Notes under the pieces: generated by a model
What the model was told of the DNA's origin: nothing
The model's input: the letters and a program-made list of their open reading frames with translations, nothing else
Databases searched by the model: none
Position numbers and translations under genes: made by a program
In this document: positions 9,041 to 16,947 of the stretch, in pieces
Layout: each line of letters starts with the position of its first letter
Numbering within the stretch: the first letter of the stretch is position 1
Assembly (NCBI RefSeq): GCF_000620465.1
Contig: NZ_KK211140.1
Location: forward strand, 313,964 to 377,963
Direction: 5' to 3'
DNA length: 64,000 nucleotides
Source of the DNA: Ralstonia sp. UNC404CL21Col
GTDB taxonomy: Bacteria; Pseudomonadota; Gammaproteobacteria; Burkholderiales; Burkholderiaceae

Positions 9041-12000
9041 ATGCTTCTGACCCGCAAACCGGCGGTACAGGACACCAAAGCCGCTTCGGCGCGACGTTCA
9101 CGCGGCCAGGGCGCTTCGTCGCTCACTGGCAGTTTGGCCCGCAGCCTGGCCGGCGCATTGCCGACCATGGACCGTCGCACGTTCCTCAAGCGCTCTGGCA
9201 TCGGCGTCGGCGCAGGGCTGGCCGCAACGCAACTTTCGCTGGTGAAGAAATCTGTGGTGGGCGACGCCCAGGCCGCCGAAGGGAAGGGGGACATCGTCGT
9301 ACGCCGCACGGTGTGCTCGCACTGCTCGGTCGGATGCTCGGTGGACGCCGTCGTGCAGAACGGCGTGTGGGTGCGCCAGGAGCCGGTGTTCGATTCGCCG
9401 ATCAACCTCGGCGCGCATTGCGCCAAGGGCGCCGCCCTGCGTGAGCATGGGCACGGCGAATACCGCCTGAAGACGCCGATGAAGCTCGTCGACGGCCGCT
9501 ACCAGCGCATCAGCTGGGAGCAGGCGTTGAACGAGATCGTCGCCAAGATGCAGAGCATCCGCCAGGAGACCGGACCGGATTCGTTCTTCTTCGTCGGCTC
9601 ATCCAAGCACAGCAACGAACAGGCGTACCTGCTGCGCAAGTGGGTGTCGTTCTTCGGCACCAACAACTGCGACCACCAGGCACGCATCTGCCACAGCACC
9701 ACCGTCGCCGGCGTGGCCAACACGTGGGGCTACGGTGCGATGACGAACTCGTACAACGACATGCAGAACGCCAAGTGCGCGTTGTACATCGGTTCGAACG
9801 CAGCCGAGGCGCATCCGGTGTCGATGCTGCACCTGCTGCATGCCAAGGAAACGGGCTGCAAGGTCATCGTCGTCGACCCGCGCTATACGCGGACGGCGGC
9901 CAAGTCCGATGAATACGTGCGCATCCGCTCGGGCACCGACATCGCGTTCCTGTTCGGCGTGCTGTATCACATCTTCAAGAACGGCTGGGAAGACAAGCAG
10001 TACATCCACGACCGCGTCTACGGCATGGACAAGGTGCGCGAGGAAGTGCTCGCCAAGTGGACGCCGGACAAGGTCGAAGAGGTGTGCGGCGTGCCGGAAG
10101 CGCAGGTCCACAAGGTCGCCGAGATGATGGCGATGAACCGCCCCAGCACGCTGGTGTGGTGCATGGGCCAGACGCAGCACACCATCGGCAACGCCATCGT
10201 GCGCGCATCGTGCATCGTGCAGCTGGCGCTCGGCAATATCGGCAAGTCGGGCGGCGGTGCCAATATCTTCCGCGGCCACGACAACGTGCAGGGCGCGACC
10301 GATGTCGGCCCGAACCCCGATTCGTTGCCTGGCTACTACGGCCTGGCTGCCGGGGCGTGGAAGCACTTCGCCAACGTCTGGGGCGTGGATTACGACTGGA
10401 TCAAGGGCCGCTTTGCTTCGCAGGCCATGATGGAGAAGTCGGGCACCACCGTCTCGCGCTGGGCCGATGCGGTGCTGGAGAAGAACGATCTGATCGATCA
10501 GGACAACAACGTCCGCGCGGTCTTCTACTGGGGCCACGCGCCCAACTCGCAAACGCGCGGGATGGACATCAAGCGCGCGCTCGACAAGCTCGACCTGCTG
10601 GTCGTGATCGATCCATACCCGTCGGCCACCGCGGCCATGGCCAACATGCCCGCCGCCGACGGCACGCCGCCCAATCCGAACCGCGCCGTCTACCTGTTGC
10701 CGGCGGCCACGCAGTTCGAAACGTCCGGCTCGTGCACCGCATCGAACCGCTCGCTGCAATGGCGCGAAAAGGTCATCGACCCGCTGTTCGAGTCGCAGCC
10801 GGACCACGTGATCATGCAGGCCTTTGCCGATCGCCTCGGCTTCGGCAAGGAGCTGTCGAAGAACTGCAAGATCACCGAATACAAGCGTGCCGGCATGACA
10901 TGGCGCGAGCCCGAGATCGAATCGATCCTGCGCGAGATCAATCACGGCAACTGGACGATCGGCTACACGGGCCAATCGCCGGAACGCCTGAAGGCCCACA
11001 TGCGCAACATGCACCTGTTTGATGTGCGCACGTTGCGCTGCAAGGGTGGCAAGGATGCCGAAACCGGCTACGACCTGACCGGCGACTACTTCGGCCTGCC
11101 GTGGCCGTGCTACGGCACGCCGGAACTCAAGCACCCCGGCTCGCCCAACCTGTACGACACCAGCAAGCATGTGATGGAAGGGGGCGGTAACTTCCGCGCC
11201 AACTTCGGCGTGGAGCGCGACGGCGTCAACCTGCTGGCCGAAGATGGCTCGTTCTCGCTCGGCTCGGAGTTGACCACCGGCTACCCCGAGTTCGACCACG
11301 TCTTCCTCAAGAAACTCGGCTGGTGGGATGACCTGACCGATGCCGAGAAGAAGGCCGCCGAAGGCAAGAACTGGAAGACCGATCTGTCCGGCGGCATCCA
11401 GCGCGTGGCGATGAAGCACGGCTGCCATCCGTTCGGCAATGCCAAGGCACGCGCCATCGTGTGGAACTTCCCCGACGGCATTCCGCAGCACCGGGAGCCG
11501 CTGTATTCCACGCGGCCCGACATGGTCGCCAAGTACCCGACGCACGACGACAAGAAGGCCTTCTGGCGCCTGCCGACGCTGTACAAGACGGTGCAGCAGC
11601 GCAATATCGAAAACAAGGTCTACGAGAAATTCCCGATCATCCTCACGTCCGGCCGCCTTGTCGAATACGAGGGCGGCGGCGAAGAGACGCGCTCCAACCC
11701 GTGGCTTGCCGAGCTGCAGCAGGAGAACTTTGTCGAGATCAACCCGAAGGCTGCATCTGACCGCGGCATCCGACACAACGATTTCGTCTGGGTCAAGACG
11801 CCGACCGGCGCCCAGATCAAGGTGCGCGCGCTGGTGACGGAGCGTGTGGGGGTCGACCACGCCTTCATCCCGTTCCACTTCTCCGGCTGGTGGCAGGGCA
11901 AGGACCTGCTCGATTACTACCCGGAAGGCGCCCACCCGATCGTGCGCGGCGAGGCCGTCAACACGGCCACCACCTACGGCTACGACTCGGTGACGATGAT

Positions 12001-12046
12001 GCAGGAAACGAAAACGACGGTCTGCCAGATCGAGCGGTTCGCATAA
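9041..12046 (+). CDS. formate dehydrogenase, catalytic alpha subunit (FdoG/FdnG-like, cysteine form)
   Basis: Periplasmic molybdopterin enzyme that oxidises formate to CO2. The 1001-residue protein carries a Tat signal (MDRRTFLKRSGIGVGAG at about 43-59) and the N-terminal [4Fe-4S] motif CSHCSVGCSVDAV. The active-site segment is RICHSTTVAG, with Cys217 where E. coli FdoG/FdnG have selenocysteine. A C-terminal dinucleotide-binding domain is present (SGRLVEYEGGGEETRSNPWLAEL). An AGGTGA ribosome site precedes the 9041 ATG, which puts an unusually long basic stretch before the Tat motif; the ATG at 9167 would begin right at the motif. Beta and gamma subunits follow. Confidence 0.96.
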   Translation: MLLTRKPAVQDTKAASARRSRGQGASSLTGSLARSLAGALPTMDRRTFLKRSGIGVGAGLAATQLSLVKKSVVGDAQAAEGKGDIVVRRTVCSHCSVGCSVDAVVQNGVWVRQEPVFDSPINLGAHCAKGAALREHGHGEYRLKTPMKLVDGRYQRISWEQALNEIVAKMQSIRQETGPDSFFFVGSSKHSNEQAYLLRKWVSFFGTNNCDHQARICHSTTVAGVANTWGYGAMTNSYNDMQNAKCALYIGSNAAEAHPVSMLHLLHAKETGCKVIVVDPRYTRTAAKSDEYVRIRSGTDIAFLFGVLYHIFKNGWEDKQYIHDRVYGMDKVREEVLAKWTPDKVEEVCGVPEAQVHKVAEMMAMNRPSTLVWCMGQTQHTIGNAIVRASCIVQLALGNIGKSGGGANIFRGHDNVQGATDVGPNPDSLPGYYGLAAGAWKHFANVWGVDYDWIKGRFASQAMMEKSGTTVSRWADAVLEKNDLIDQDNNVRAVFYWGHAPNSQTRGMDIKRALDKLDLLVVIDPYPSATAAMANMPAADGTPPNPNRAVYLLPAATQFETSGSCTASNRSLQWREKVIDPLFESQPDHVIMQAFADRLGFGKELSKNCKITEYKRAGMTWREPEIESILREINHGNWTIGYTGQSPERLKAHMRNMHLFDVRTLRCKGGKDAETGYDLTGDYFGLPWPCYGTPELKHPGSPNLYDTSKHVMEGGGNFRANFGVERDGVNLLAEDGSFSLGSELTTGYPEFDHVFLKKLGWWDDLTDAEKKAAEGKNWKTDLSGGIQRVAMKHGCHPFGNAKARAIVWNFPDGIPQHREPLYSTRPDMVAKYPTHDDKKAFWRLPTLYKTVQQRNIENKVYEKFPIILTSGRLVEYEGGGEETRSNPWLAELQQENFVEINPKAASDRGIRHNDFVWVKTPTGAQIKVRALVTERVGVDHAFIPFHFSGWWQGKDLLDYYPEGAHPIVRGEAVNTATTYGYDSVTMMQETKTTVCQIERFA

Positions 12047-12062
12047 GGACGGGGAGATCAAC

Positions 12063-12731
12063 ATGGCACGCATGAAATTCATCTGTGACAGCGAGCGCTG
12101 CATCGAATGCAACGCCTGCGCCACGGCCTGCAAGAACGAACACGAGGTGCCCTGGGGCGTGAACCGGCGCCGCGTGGTCACCATCAACGACGGCATGATC
12201 GGCGCGGAGAAATCCATCTCCGTGGCGTGCATGCATTGCTCCGATGCGCCGTGCATGGCGGTCTGCCCGGTCGACTGCTTCTACCGCACCGAAGACGGCG
12301 TGGTGCTGCACGACAAGGACGTCTGCATCGGGTGCGGCTATTGCTCGTATGCGTGCCCGTTCGGTGCGCCTCAGTTCCCGAGCCAGGGCACGTTTGGCGT
12401 GCGCGGCAAGATGGACAAGTGCACCTTCTGCGCGGGCGGCCCCGAGAAGAACGGTAGCGAGGAAGAATTCGAAAAGTACGGCCGCAACCGCCTGGCCGAA
12501 GGGAAGCTGCCGCTGTGCGCGGAAATGTGCTCGACCAAGGCGCTGCTCGGCGGCGATGGCGACGTGATTTCCGACATCCTGCGTAACCGCGTCATGAAAC
12601 GCGGGAAGGGCGGGGAGTTGTTCGGATGGGGCACGGCCTACGGCGGCGCGCAGGGCAAGGGCGGTCAGGCGGCACCGGCAACTCCGGCCGCACCGGCCAC
12701 GCCGGCTTCCGCGCCGGGAGCGCAATCATGA
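12063..12731 (+). CDS. formate dehydrogenase iron-sulfur beta subunit
   Basis: The 222-residue electron-transfer subunit carries four [4Fe-4S] clusters. The motifs are CIECNACATACK (near residue 14), CMHCSDAPCMAVCP, CIGCGYCSYACP, and a split CTFC...CAEMC group. It relays electrons from the catalytic subunit to the membrane cytochrome b. It lacks the C-terminal membrane helix of E. coli FdnH; instead the tail is a flexible Ala/Pro-rich stretch. A GGGGAG ribosome site precedes the ATG. It starts 16 nt after the alpha gene, and its stop overlaps the next start (ATGA). Confidence 0.95.
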   Translation: MARMKFICDSERCIECNACATACKNEHEVPWGVNRRRVVTINDGMIGAEKSISVACMHCSDAPCMAVCPVDCFYRTEDGVVLHDKDVCIGCGYCSYACPFGAPQFPSQGTFGVRGKMDKCTFCAGGPEKNGSEEEFEKYGRNRLAEGKLPLCAEMCSTKALLGGDGDVISDILRNRVMKRGKGGELFGWGTAYGGAQGKGGQAAPATPAAPATPASAPGAQS

Positions 12732-12973
12732 TCGCCCGGGCACGATCGACCGGCCTGCTGGTCGCGCTTGGCGCCGTGCTGCTGCTCGGTGCCTGCGGCG
12801 AGCGCCCGCAAACCGCGTTCGCTTCGCATCGCAAGGACGACGCGCCTGCCTACAAGGGGGCGGAAGGCGACCCGTTCATGGCCAAGAACTGGACACCCGG
12901 TGACCGCACGAGCTGGCAGAACCAGATCCGCGCACGCGGCCAATACCAGAACGAGTACAACAAGACGCCATGA
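12728..12973 (+). CDS. small lipoprotein of the fdh locus
   Basis: An 81-residue protein with a clear lipoprotein signal (LLVALGAVLLLGACG; predicted lipidated Cys near residue 22). A short mature part contains DDAPAYKGAEGDPFMAKNW and QIRARGQYQNEYNKT. I do not recognise the family. Its ATG overlaps the beta-subunit stop and its own stop is followed directly by the gamma gene, so it is translated as part of the fdh operon. It may be an accessory or stabilising subunit on the periplasmic side; this is inference from position. Confidence 0.75.
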   Translation: MIARARSTGLLVALGAVLLLGACGERPQTAFASHRKDDAPAYKGAEGDPFMAKNWTPGDRTSWQNQIRARGQYQNEYNKTP

Positions 12974-12996
12974 CGCGCGCAAGCGGAGGTTCGTCC

Positions 12997-14160
12997 ATGG
13001 GCACTTCCTGGAAACATCTTGTGATGGCCGTGTTGCTGGGCAGCGCAGCAGCGTTGGCGAGCGCGCAGCAGCCGGCCAGTGCGCCCGCGGCCGACGCCGC
13101 CCCGGTCAATCCGGCCGTACAGCCGGCACAGCCGTTCTCCAACATCGTCTCGGAGAATGTGTTTGATCTGCAGAAGCGTGATCTTTCCAAAGAGGCGCAC
13201 GACCAGGCCGCGCGCCGCGCCGCGCAACCGGGCAACAATGCGCCCGTCTGGCGTGAAGTGAACTCAGACCAGGCGCATTACGCGAGCATTCCCGGGCTGG
13301 AGGCCGGCGTGCTGATTCAGCGCACCGGGCAGAAATGGCGGCTGTTCCGCAATGGCGTGATCACCGTGTGGGGCGGTTGGCTGATGGTGCTCGTGCCGCT
13401 GGTCATCCTTGGTTTCTTCCTTTGGCGCGGCATGATCCCGCTGAAGGAAGCGCCCACCGGCCGCAAGATCGAGCGCTTCACCCCCACCGAGCGCTACGTG
13501 CACTGGACGATGGCCATCTCGTTCGTCACGCTCGGCGTGTCGGGCATCGTCATGCTGTGGGGCAAGCATTTCCTCTTGCCGATCCTCGGCCACCAGTTGT
13601 TCGGCTGGCTGACGTATGTGCTGAAAAACCTGCACAACCTGGTGGGGCCGCTCTTCACGGTCAGCATCATCGTGGCCTTCGTGATGTGGGTGCGGGACAA
13701 CCTGCCGCGCCAGGGCGATGTGAAATGGCTGCTGAGCCTGGGTGGCATGTTTGCCGGCGAACACGGCGCAGAAGTGCCGTCGCACCGTTTCAACGCCGGC
13801 GAGAAACTCTGGTTCTGGGGCGGGCTCGTCGTGTTTGGCCTGATCCTGTCGGCCTCAGGCTGGACGCTCGATCGCATCGTCCCGGGCGTGGATTACTACC
13901 GCAGCACGATGCAACTGGCCGAGATCATTCACGCGATTGCGGCGGTTGGCATGATGTGCATGTCGCTCGGCCACATCTACATGGGCACGATCGGCATGGA
14001 AGGCGCTTACCGCGCCATGCGCGACGGCTATGTCGACGAGGCCTGGGCGAAGGAGCACCACGAGCTTTGGTACGACGACGTCAAGGCCGGCAAGATTCCG
14101 GCGCAACGTTCCCAGCCGCCTGCACCGCCGTCGCCCAGCGAGCAGCCCGTCAAGTCATGA
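12997..14160 (+). CDS. formate dehydrogenase cytochrome b gamma subunit
   Basis: Membrane subunit (387 residues) that passes electrons from the iron-sulfur subunit to the quinone pool. It has an N-terminal signal-like segment ending ALASAQQ and a periplasmic domain of about 100 residues (VFDLQKRDLSKEAHDQAARRA). The FdnI/FdoI-type membrane core follows, with at least four helices and heme-ligand histidine candidates in ERYVHWTMAISF, KNLHNLVG and IIHAIAAVGMM. A strong GGAGG 7 nt before the ATG at 12997 favours this start over an in-frame ATG at 12970 that overlaps the preceding stop. The periplasmic domain is longer than in E. coli FdnI. Confidence 0.93.
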   Translation: MGTSWKHLVMAVLLGSAAALASAQQPASAPAADAAPVNPAVQPAQPFSNIVSENVFDLQKRDLSKEAHDQAARRAAQPGNNAPVWREVNSDQAHYASIPGLEAGVLIQRTGQKWRLFRNGVITVWGGWLMVLVPLVILGFFLWRGMIPLKEAPTGRKIERFTPTERYVHWTMAISFVTLGVSGIVMLWGKHFLLPILGHQLFGWLTYVLKNLHNLVGPLFTVSIIVAFVMWVRDNLPRQGDVKWLLSLGGMFAGEHGAEVPSHRFNAGEKLWFWGGLVVFGLILSASGWTLDRIVPGVDYYRSTMQLAEIIHAIAAVGMMCMSLGHIYMGTIGMEGAYRAMRDGYVDEAWAKEHHELWYDDVKAGKIPAQRSQPPAPPSPSEQPVKS

Positions 14161-14195
14161 CGCCATCGACCGCCACCGATTCGAGGAACCTCTCC

Positions 14196-14513
14196 ATGCA
14201 TGCATCCGCGCTGACCCGCGCCGCAGGTATGGCGCTTGCTGCCGCCATGCTGAGCCTGACAAGCGGACTGGCCGGCGCCAAGCTGCCGGCGCCGACGGAA
14301 GAACAGAAAGCCCAGGCGGACTTGGCGAAAGCCAAAGCGGCCTGGGGCGACAAGGTGGCCGCGTTCCAGACGTGCAAGGCCCAGGACAAGGTGGCGGCGT
14401 CTTACCAGGCCGGTGGCAAGGCGGCGCATACGCAGCCGGGTGCGCCGTGCGTTGACCCCGGGCCGTTTGTCGCACCTGTCCCGCCCGCGTCAGGGCCGGC
14501 GGCCAAAGGGTGA
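14196..14513 (+). CDS. small secreted protein at the end of the fdh operon
   Basis: A 105-residue protein with a cleavable signal peptide (MHASALTRAAGMALAAAM...SGLAGA, likely cut near residue 30). The small mature domain starts LPAPTEEQKAQADLAKAKAAWGDKVAAFQTCKAQDKVAASY and ends in a Pro-rich tail containing a second cysteine (APCVDPG), so one periplasmic disulfide is possible. I do not recognise a function. An upstream ATG at 14157 overlaps the gamma stop, but GAGGA before the 14196 ATG and the signal peptide favour the shorter form. Confidence 0.7.
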   Translation: MHASALTRAAGMALAAAMLSLTSGLAGAKLPAPTEEQKAQADLAKAKAAWGDKVAAFQTCKAQDKVAASYQAGGKAAHTQPGAPCVDPGPFVAPVPPASGPAAKG

Positions 14514-14595
14514 GCCGTTGCTGCCAATGTTGCTTGTTCATCATCCGGCAGTACAATCGTCCGCTCCCCGAGTGAACCCTGACTGGAGGTGACAC

Positions 14596-15147
14596 ATGAA
14601 GCAACTCGTGATTGCACTCGCCGCGATCGGCCTGATGGCCGGCTGCGCATCGAACTCAGCGTCGACGGCCAAGGCCGGCAATGCCGGTGACGGCGCCATG
14701 GCGGCCTCCGCCGTGCTCGCACCCAAGAGCGGCAGCACCGTGCAAGGCAGCGTGAAGCTCGCACAGCAAGGCGACAATCGGGTTGCCATGGCGGTGGATA
14801 TTTCCGGCCTGCCGGCCAACGGCATGTTCGGTTTCCACGTGCATGAGAAGGGCGATTGCTCCTCGCCGGACGGCAATAGCGCGGGTGGGCACTTCAACCC
14901 GACCGGCCAGCAGCACGGTGATCCGCGTCAAGGCGCGCATCACGCCGGCGACATCCCGATGCTGCAATCCGATGCCAACGGCAAGGCTGTCGGCTCGATC
15001 GTTCTTTCCGGCGTGACGCTGTCGCCCGGGCCCACCAGCCTGGTCGGCCACGCGTTGATCGTTCACGCAGGCAAGGACGACTACATGACTCAACCCACCG
15101 GCAATTCCGGCGGGCGCGTCGCCTGCGGCGTGATCGTGGCGAACTGA
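14596..15147 (+). CDS. sodC: Cu/Zn superoxide dismutase, periplasmic lipoprotein
   Basis: Converts superoxide to peroxide and oxygen in the envelope. The 183-residue precursor has a lipobox (IGLMAGC) and the SodC fold. Metal ligands are visible in FHVHEKGDC, GGHFNP, HHAGDIP and GHALIVHAGKDDY, and the disulfide cysteines are in GDCSSPDG and RVACGVI. The signal is lipoprotein-type, so it is probably membrane-tethered. A GGAGGTGA ribosome site lies directly upstream. It sits between the formate dehydrogenase operon and fdhD, which may reflect protection of an oxygen-sensitive periplasmic enzyme, though that link is speculative. Confidence 0.95.
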   Translation: MKQLVIALAAIGLMAGCASNSASTAKAGNAGDGAMAASAVLAPKSGSTVQGSVKLAQQGDNRVAMAVDISGLPANGMFGFHVHEKGDCSSPDGNSAGGHFNPTGQQHGDPRQGAHHAGDIPMLQSDANGKAVGSIVLSGVTLSPGPTSLVGHALIVHAGKDDYMTQPTGNSGGRVACGVIVAN

Positions 15148-15237
15148 TCGCCCGCACGCGGTATCCGCTTTCGGGCGGGTACCGGCGGCACCATGCGCAC
15201 GCTTGCCGTGCGCATTTTTATTTGAACGAAGACATTG

Positions 15238-16113
15238 ATGCCGCTGCGCCCAGAACTGACCAACGCTTCCGTTCCACTGCTCGACGAGGTTGAAGTGCTC
15301 GACGAGCTGGGCCGCGCTCGCCATGTCTACATTCCCGGCGAGCGCCCGCTCACCGTCTACCTCGACAAGCGCGAACTCGTCACGCTGATGACGCTGGGCG
15401 GTGCCCCCGAAGCGCTCGTGCTGGGCTATCTGCGTAACCAGCGCCTGGTCGGCAGCATCGAAGACATCGCCTCCATCCAGGTCGACTGGGAAACCGAATC
15501 GGCTGCTGTCACCACGCGCGCCGGCATTGCCGACTTGGACGAGAAGACCGCCCGCCGCACCGTGACCACCGGCTGCGGGCAGGGCACCGTGTTCGGCTCG
15601 CTGATGGACGAGATCGACGCCATCCATCTACCGCCCGACGCGCGCATGACGCAGACCACGCTGTACCGCGTGGTCGACACCATCCGCCTGCAGCAGTCGA
15701 TCTACAAGCAGGCGGGCTCGGTGCATGGCTGCGCGTTGTTCGACGCGCAGGGCGAACTGCTGCACTTCATCGAAGACGTCGGTCGCCACAATGCCGTGGA
15801 TGCCATCGCCGGCCGCATGTGGCTTGAGGGCATGGACGGCGGCGACAAGATCTTCTACACCACCGGCCGTCTTACCTCCGAGATGGTCATCAAGGGCGCG
15901 CAGATGGGCATTCCGTTCCTGCTGTCGCGCTCGGGCGTTACGCAGATGGGCCACCAGATGGCCGAGCGCGTCAACCTGACGCTGTTTGCGCGGTGCACTG
16001 GGCGGCACTTTCTGCTCTACACGGGGCGCGACCGCTTCGTGGCCGAACCCGAGATGGCGGGCACCGTGGGGCCGCGCGGCGAGTTGCCCCAGGCGGCGGA
16101 ATCCGGTCGCTGA
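15238..16113 (+). CDS. fdhD: formate dehydrogenase sulfurtransferase FdhD
   Basis: Cytoplasmic factor that transfers sulfur from IscS to the molybdenum cofactor of formate dehydrogenase, making the enzyme active. The 291-residue protein shows FdhD signatures: RPLTVYLDKRELVTLMTLG, VTTGCGQGTVFG, SVHGCALFD, EDVGRHNAVDAIAGR and SEMVIKGAQMGIPFLLSRSG. The E. coli CxxC pair (Cys121/Cys124) is represented here by a single cysteine in TGCGQG. I took the ATG at 15238; a TTG immediately before it is also in frame. It is close to the fdh operon but separated by sodC. Confidence 0.95.
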   Translation: MPLRPELTNASVPLLDEVEVLDELGRARHVYIPGERPLTVYLDKRELVTLMTLGGAPEALVLGYLRNQRLVGSIEDIASIQVDWETESAAVTTRAGIADLDEKTARRTVTTGCGQGTVFGSLMDEIDAIHLPPDARMTQTTLYRVVDTIRLQQSIYKQAGSVHGCALFDAQGELLHFIEDVGRHNAVDAIAGRMWLEGMDGGDKIFYTTGRLTSEMVIKGAQMGIPFLLSRSGVTQMGHQMAERVNLTLFARCTGRHFLLYTGRDRFVAEPEMAGTVGPRGELPQAAESGR

Positions 16114-16239
16114 TCCGCTCGGCGGGTTCGATAAGGCCAGCGCAAGCCATCGGCTGCCACGGGGTTTTCCGTCACGGGTTTGGGAGTACAATCCGCGTTC
16201 CAAAACCGGGCCAAAGATCGACGGCCTGGCTGGCATGAC

Positions 16240-16282
16240 CAAATGGGGACAGTTTTCGCACCGCGAAGCCTGCCCCCATTTG
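16240..16282. repeat. 43-nt nested hairpin before dcd
   Basis: The arms CAAATGGGG and CCCCATTTG are perfect. After one A/C mismatch they continue with CAG/CTG, and inside lies a second stem TTCGC-acc-GCGAA. The element ends 25 nt before the dcd start, in the 194-nt gap after fdhD. There is no T-run, so it is not a standard terminator. A weak -10-like TACAAT (16187-16192) lies upstream, so the hairpin would be in the dcd leader. Confidence 0.55.
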
Positions 16283-16307
16283 TTCATCCAAGGTATCTGG
16301 ACGCTCC

Positions 16308-16874
16308 ATGAGCATCAAATCCGACAAGTGGATCCGCCGCATGGCCGAGCAGCACGGCATGATCGAGCCGTTCGAGCCCGGTCAGGTGCGCGAATCCGAA
16401 GGGCGCCGCATCGTTTCCTACGGCACGTCGAGCTACGGCTACGACATCCGCTGCGCCGACGAATTCAAGATCTTCACCAACATCAACAGCACCATCGTCG
16501 ATCCGAAGAACTTCGACGAGAAGTCGTTTGTCGACTTCAAGGGCGATGTGTGCATCATCCCGCCGAACTCGTTCGCGCTGGCCCGCACGATGGAGTACTT
16601 CCGCATCCCGCGCACCGTGCTGACGGTGTGTCTGGGCAAGAGCACGTACGCGCGCTGCGGGATCATCGTCAACGTCACGCCGTTCGAGCCCGAGTGGGAA
16701 GGCTACGTGACGCTGGAGTTCTCCAACACTACGCCGCTGCCTGCCAAGATCTACGCCGGCGAAGGCTGCGCGCAGGTGCTGTTCTTCGAGAGCGACGAGG
16801 AATGCGAAACCTCGTACAAGGATCGTGGTGGCAAGTACCAGGGCCAGCACGGTGTGACGCTGCCCAAGACCTAG
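16308..16874 (+). CDS. dcd: dCTP deaminase
   Basis: Deaminates dCTP to dUTP for thymidylate synthesis. The 188-residue trimeric enzyme has the normal length. Conserved segments are [50 protein letters not shown] (containing the catalytic Glu of the EGYVTLE segment) and the C-terminal [14 protein letters not shown] nested hairpin lies just upstream of the start, and no strong Shine-Dalgarno is visible. It is followed by a decarboxylase gene after 73 nt. Confidence 0.96.
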   Translation: MSIKSDKWIRRMAEQHGMIEPFEPGQVRESEGRRIVSYGTSSYGYDIRCADEFKIFTNINSTIVDPKNFDEKSFVDFKGDVCIIPPNSFALARTMEYFRIPRTVLTVCLGKSTYARCGIIVNVTPFEPEWEGYVTLEFSNTTPLPAKIYAGEGCAQVLFFESDEECETSYKDRGGKYQGQHGVTLPKT

Positions 16875-16947
16875 TTTTTGTAGTCCGTTTCCGCGCGTTC
16901 AGGCGTATCCGGAGCGGTGCCTTTAGCTTCATCCATAAGGAACCACG

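Noticed and set aside
9689-9691. Possible selenocysteine site in formate dehydrogenase
   Set aside because: The codon is TGC (Cys217), and no in-frame TGA occurs, so the enzyme is the cysteine form.
9599-12256. An 885-codon minus-strand open frame opposite the formate dehydrogenase alpha gene
   Set aside because: Antisense shadow. Codon bias makes the opposite frame stop-free, and the product has no domain; the plus-strand gene is unambiguous.
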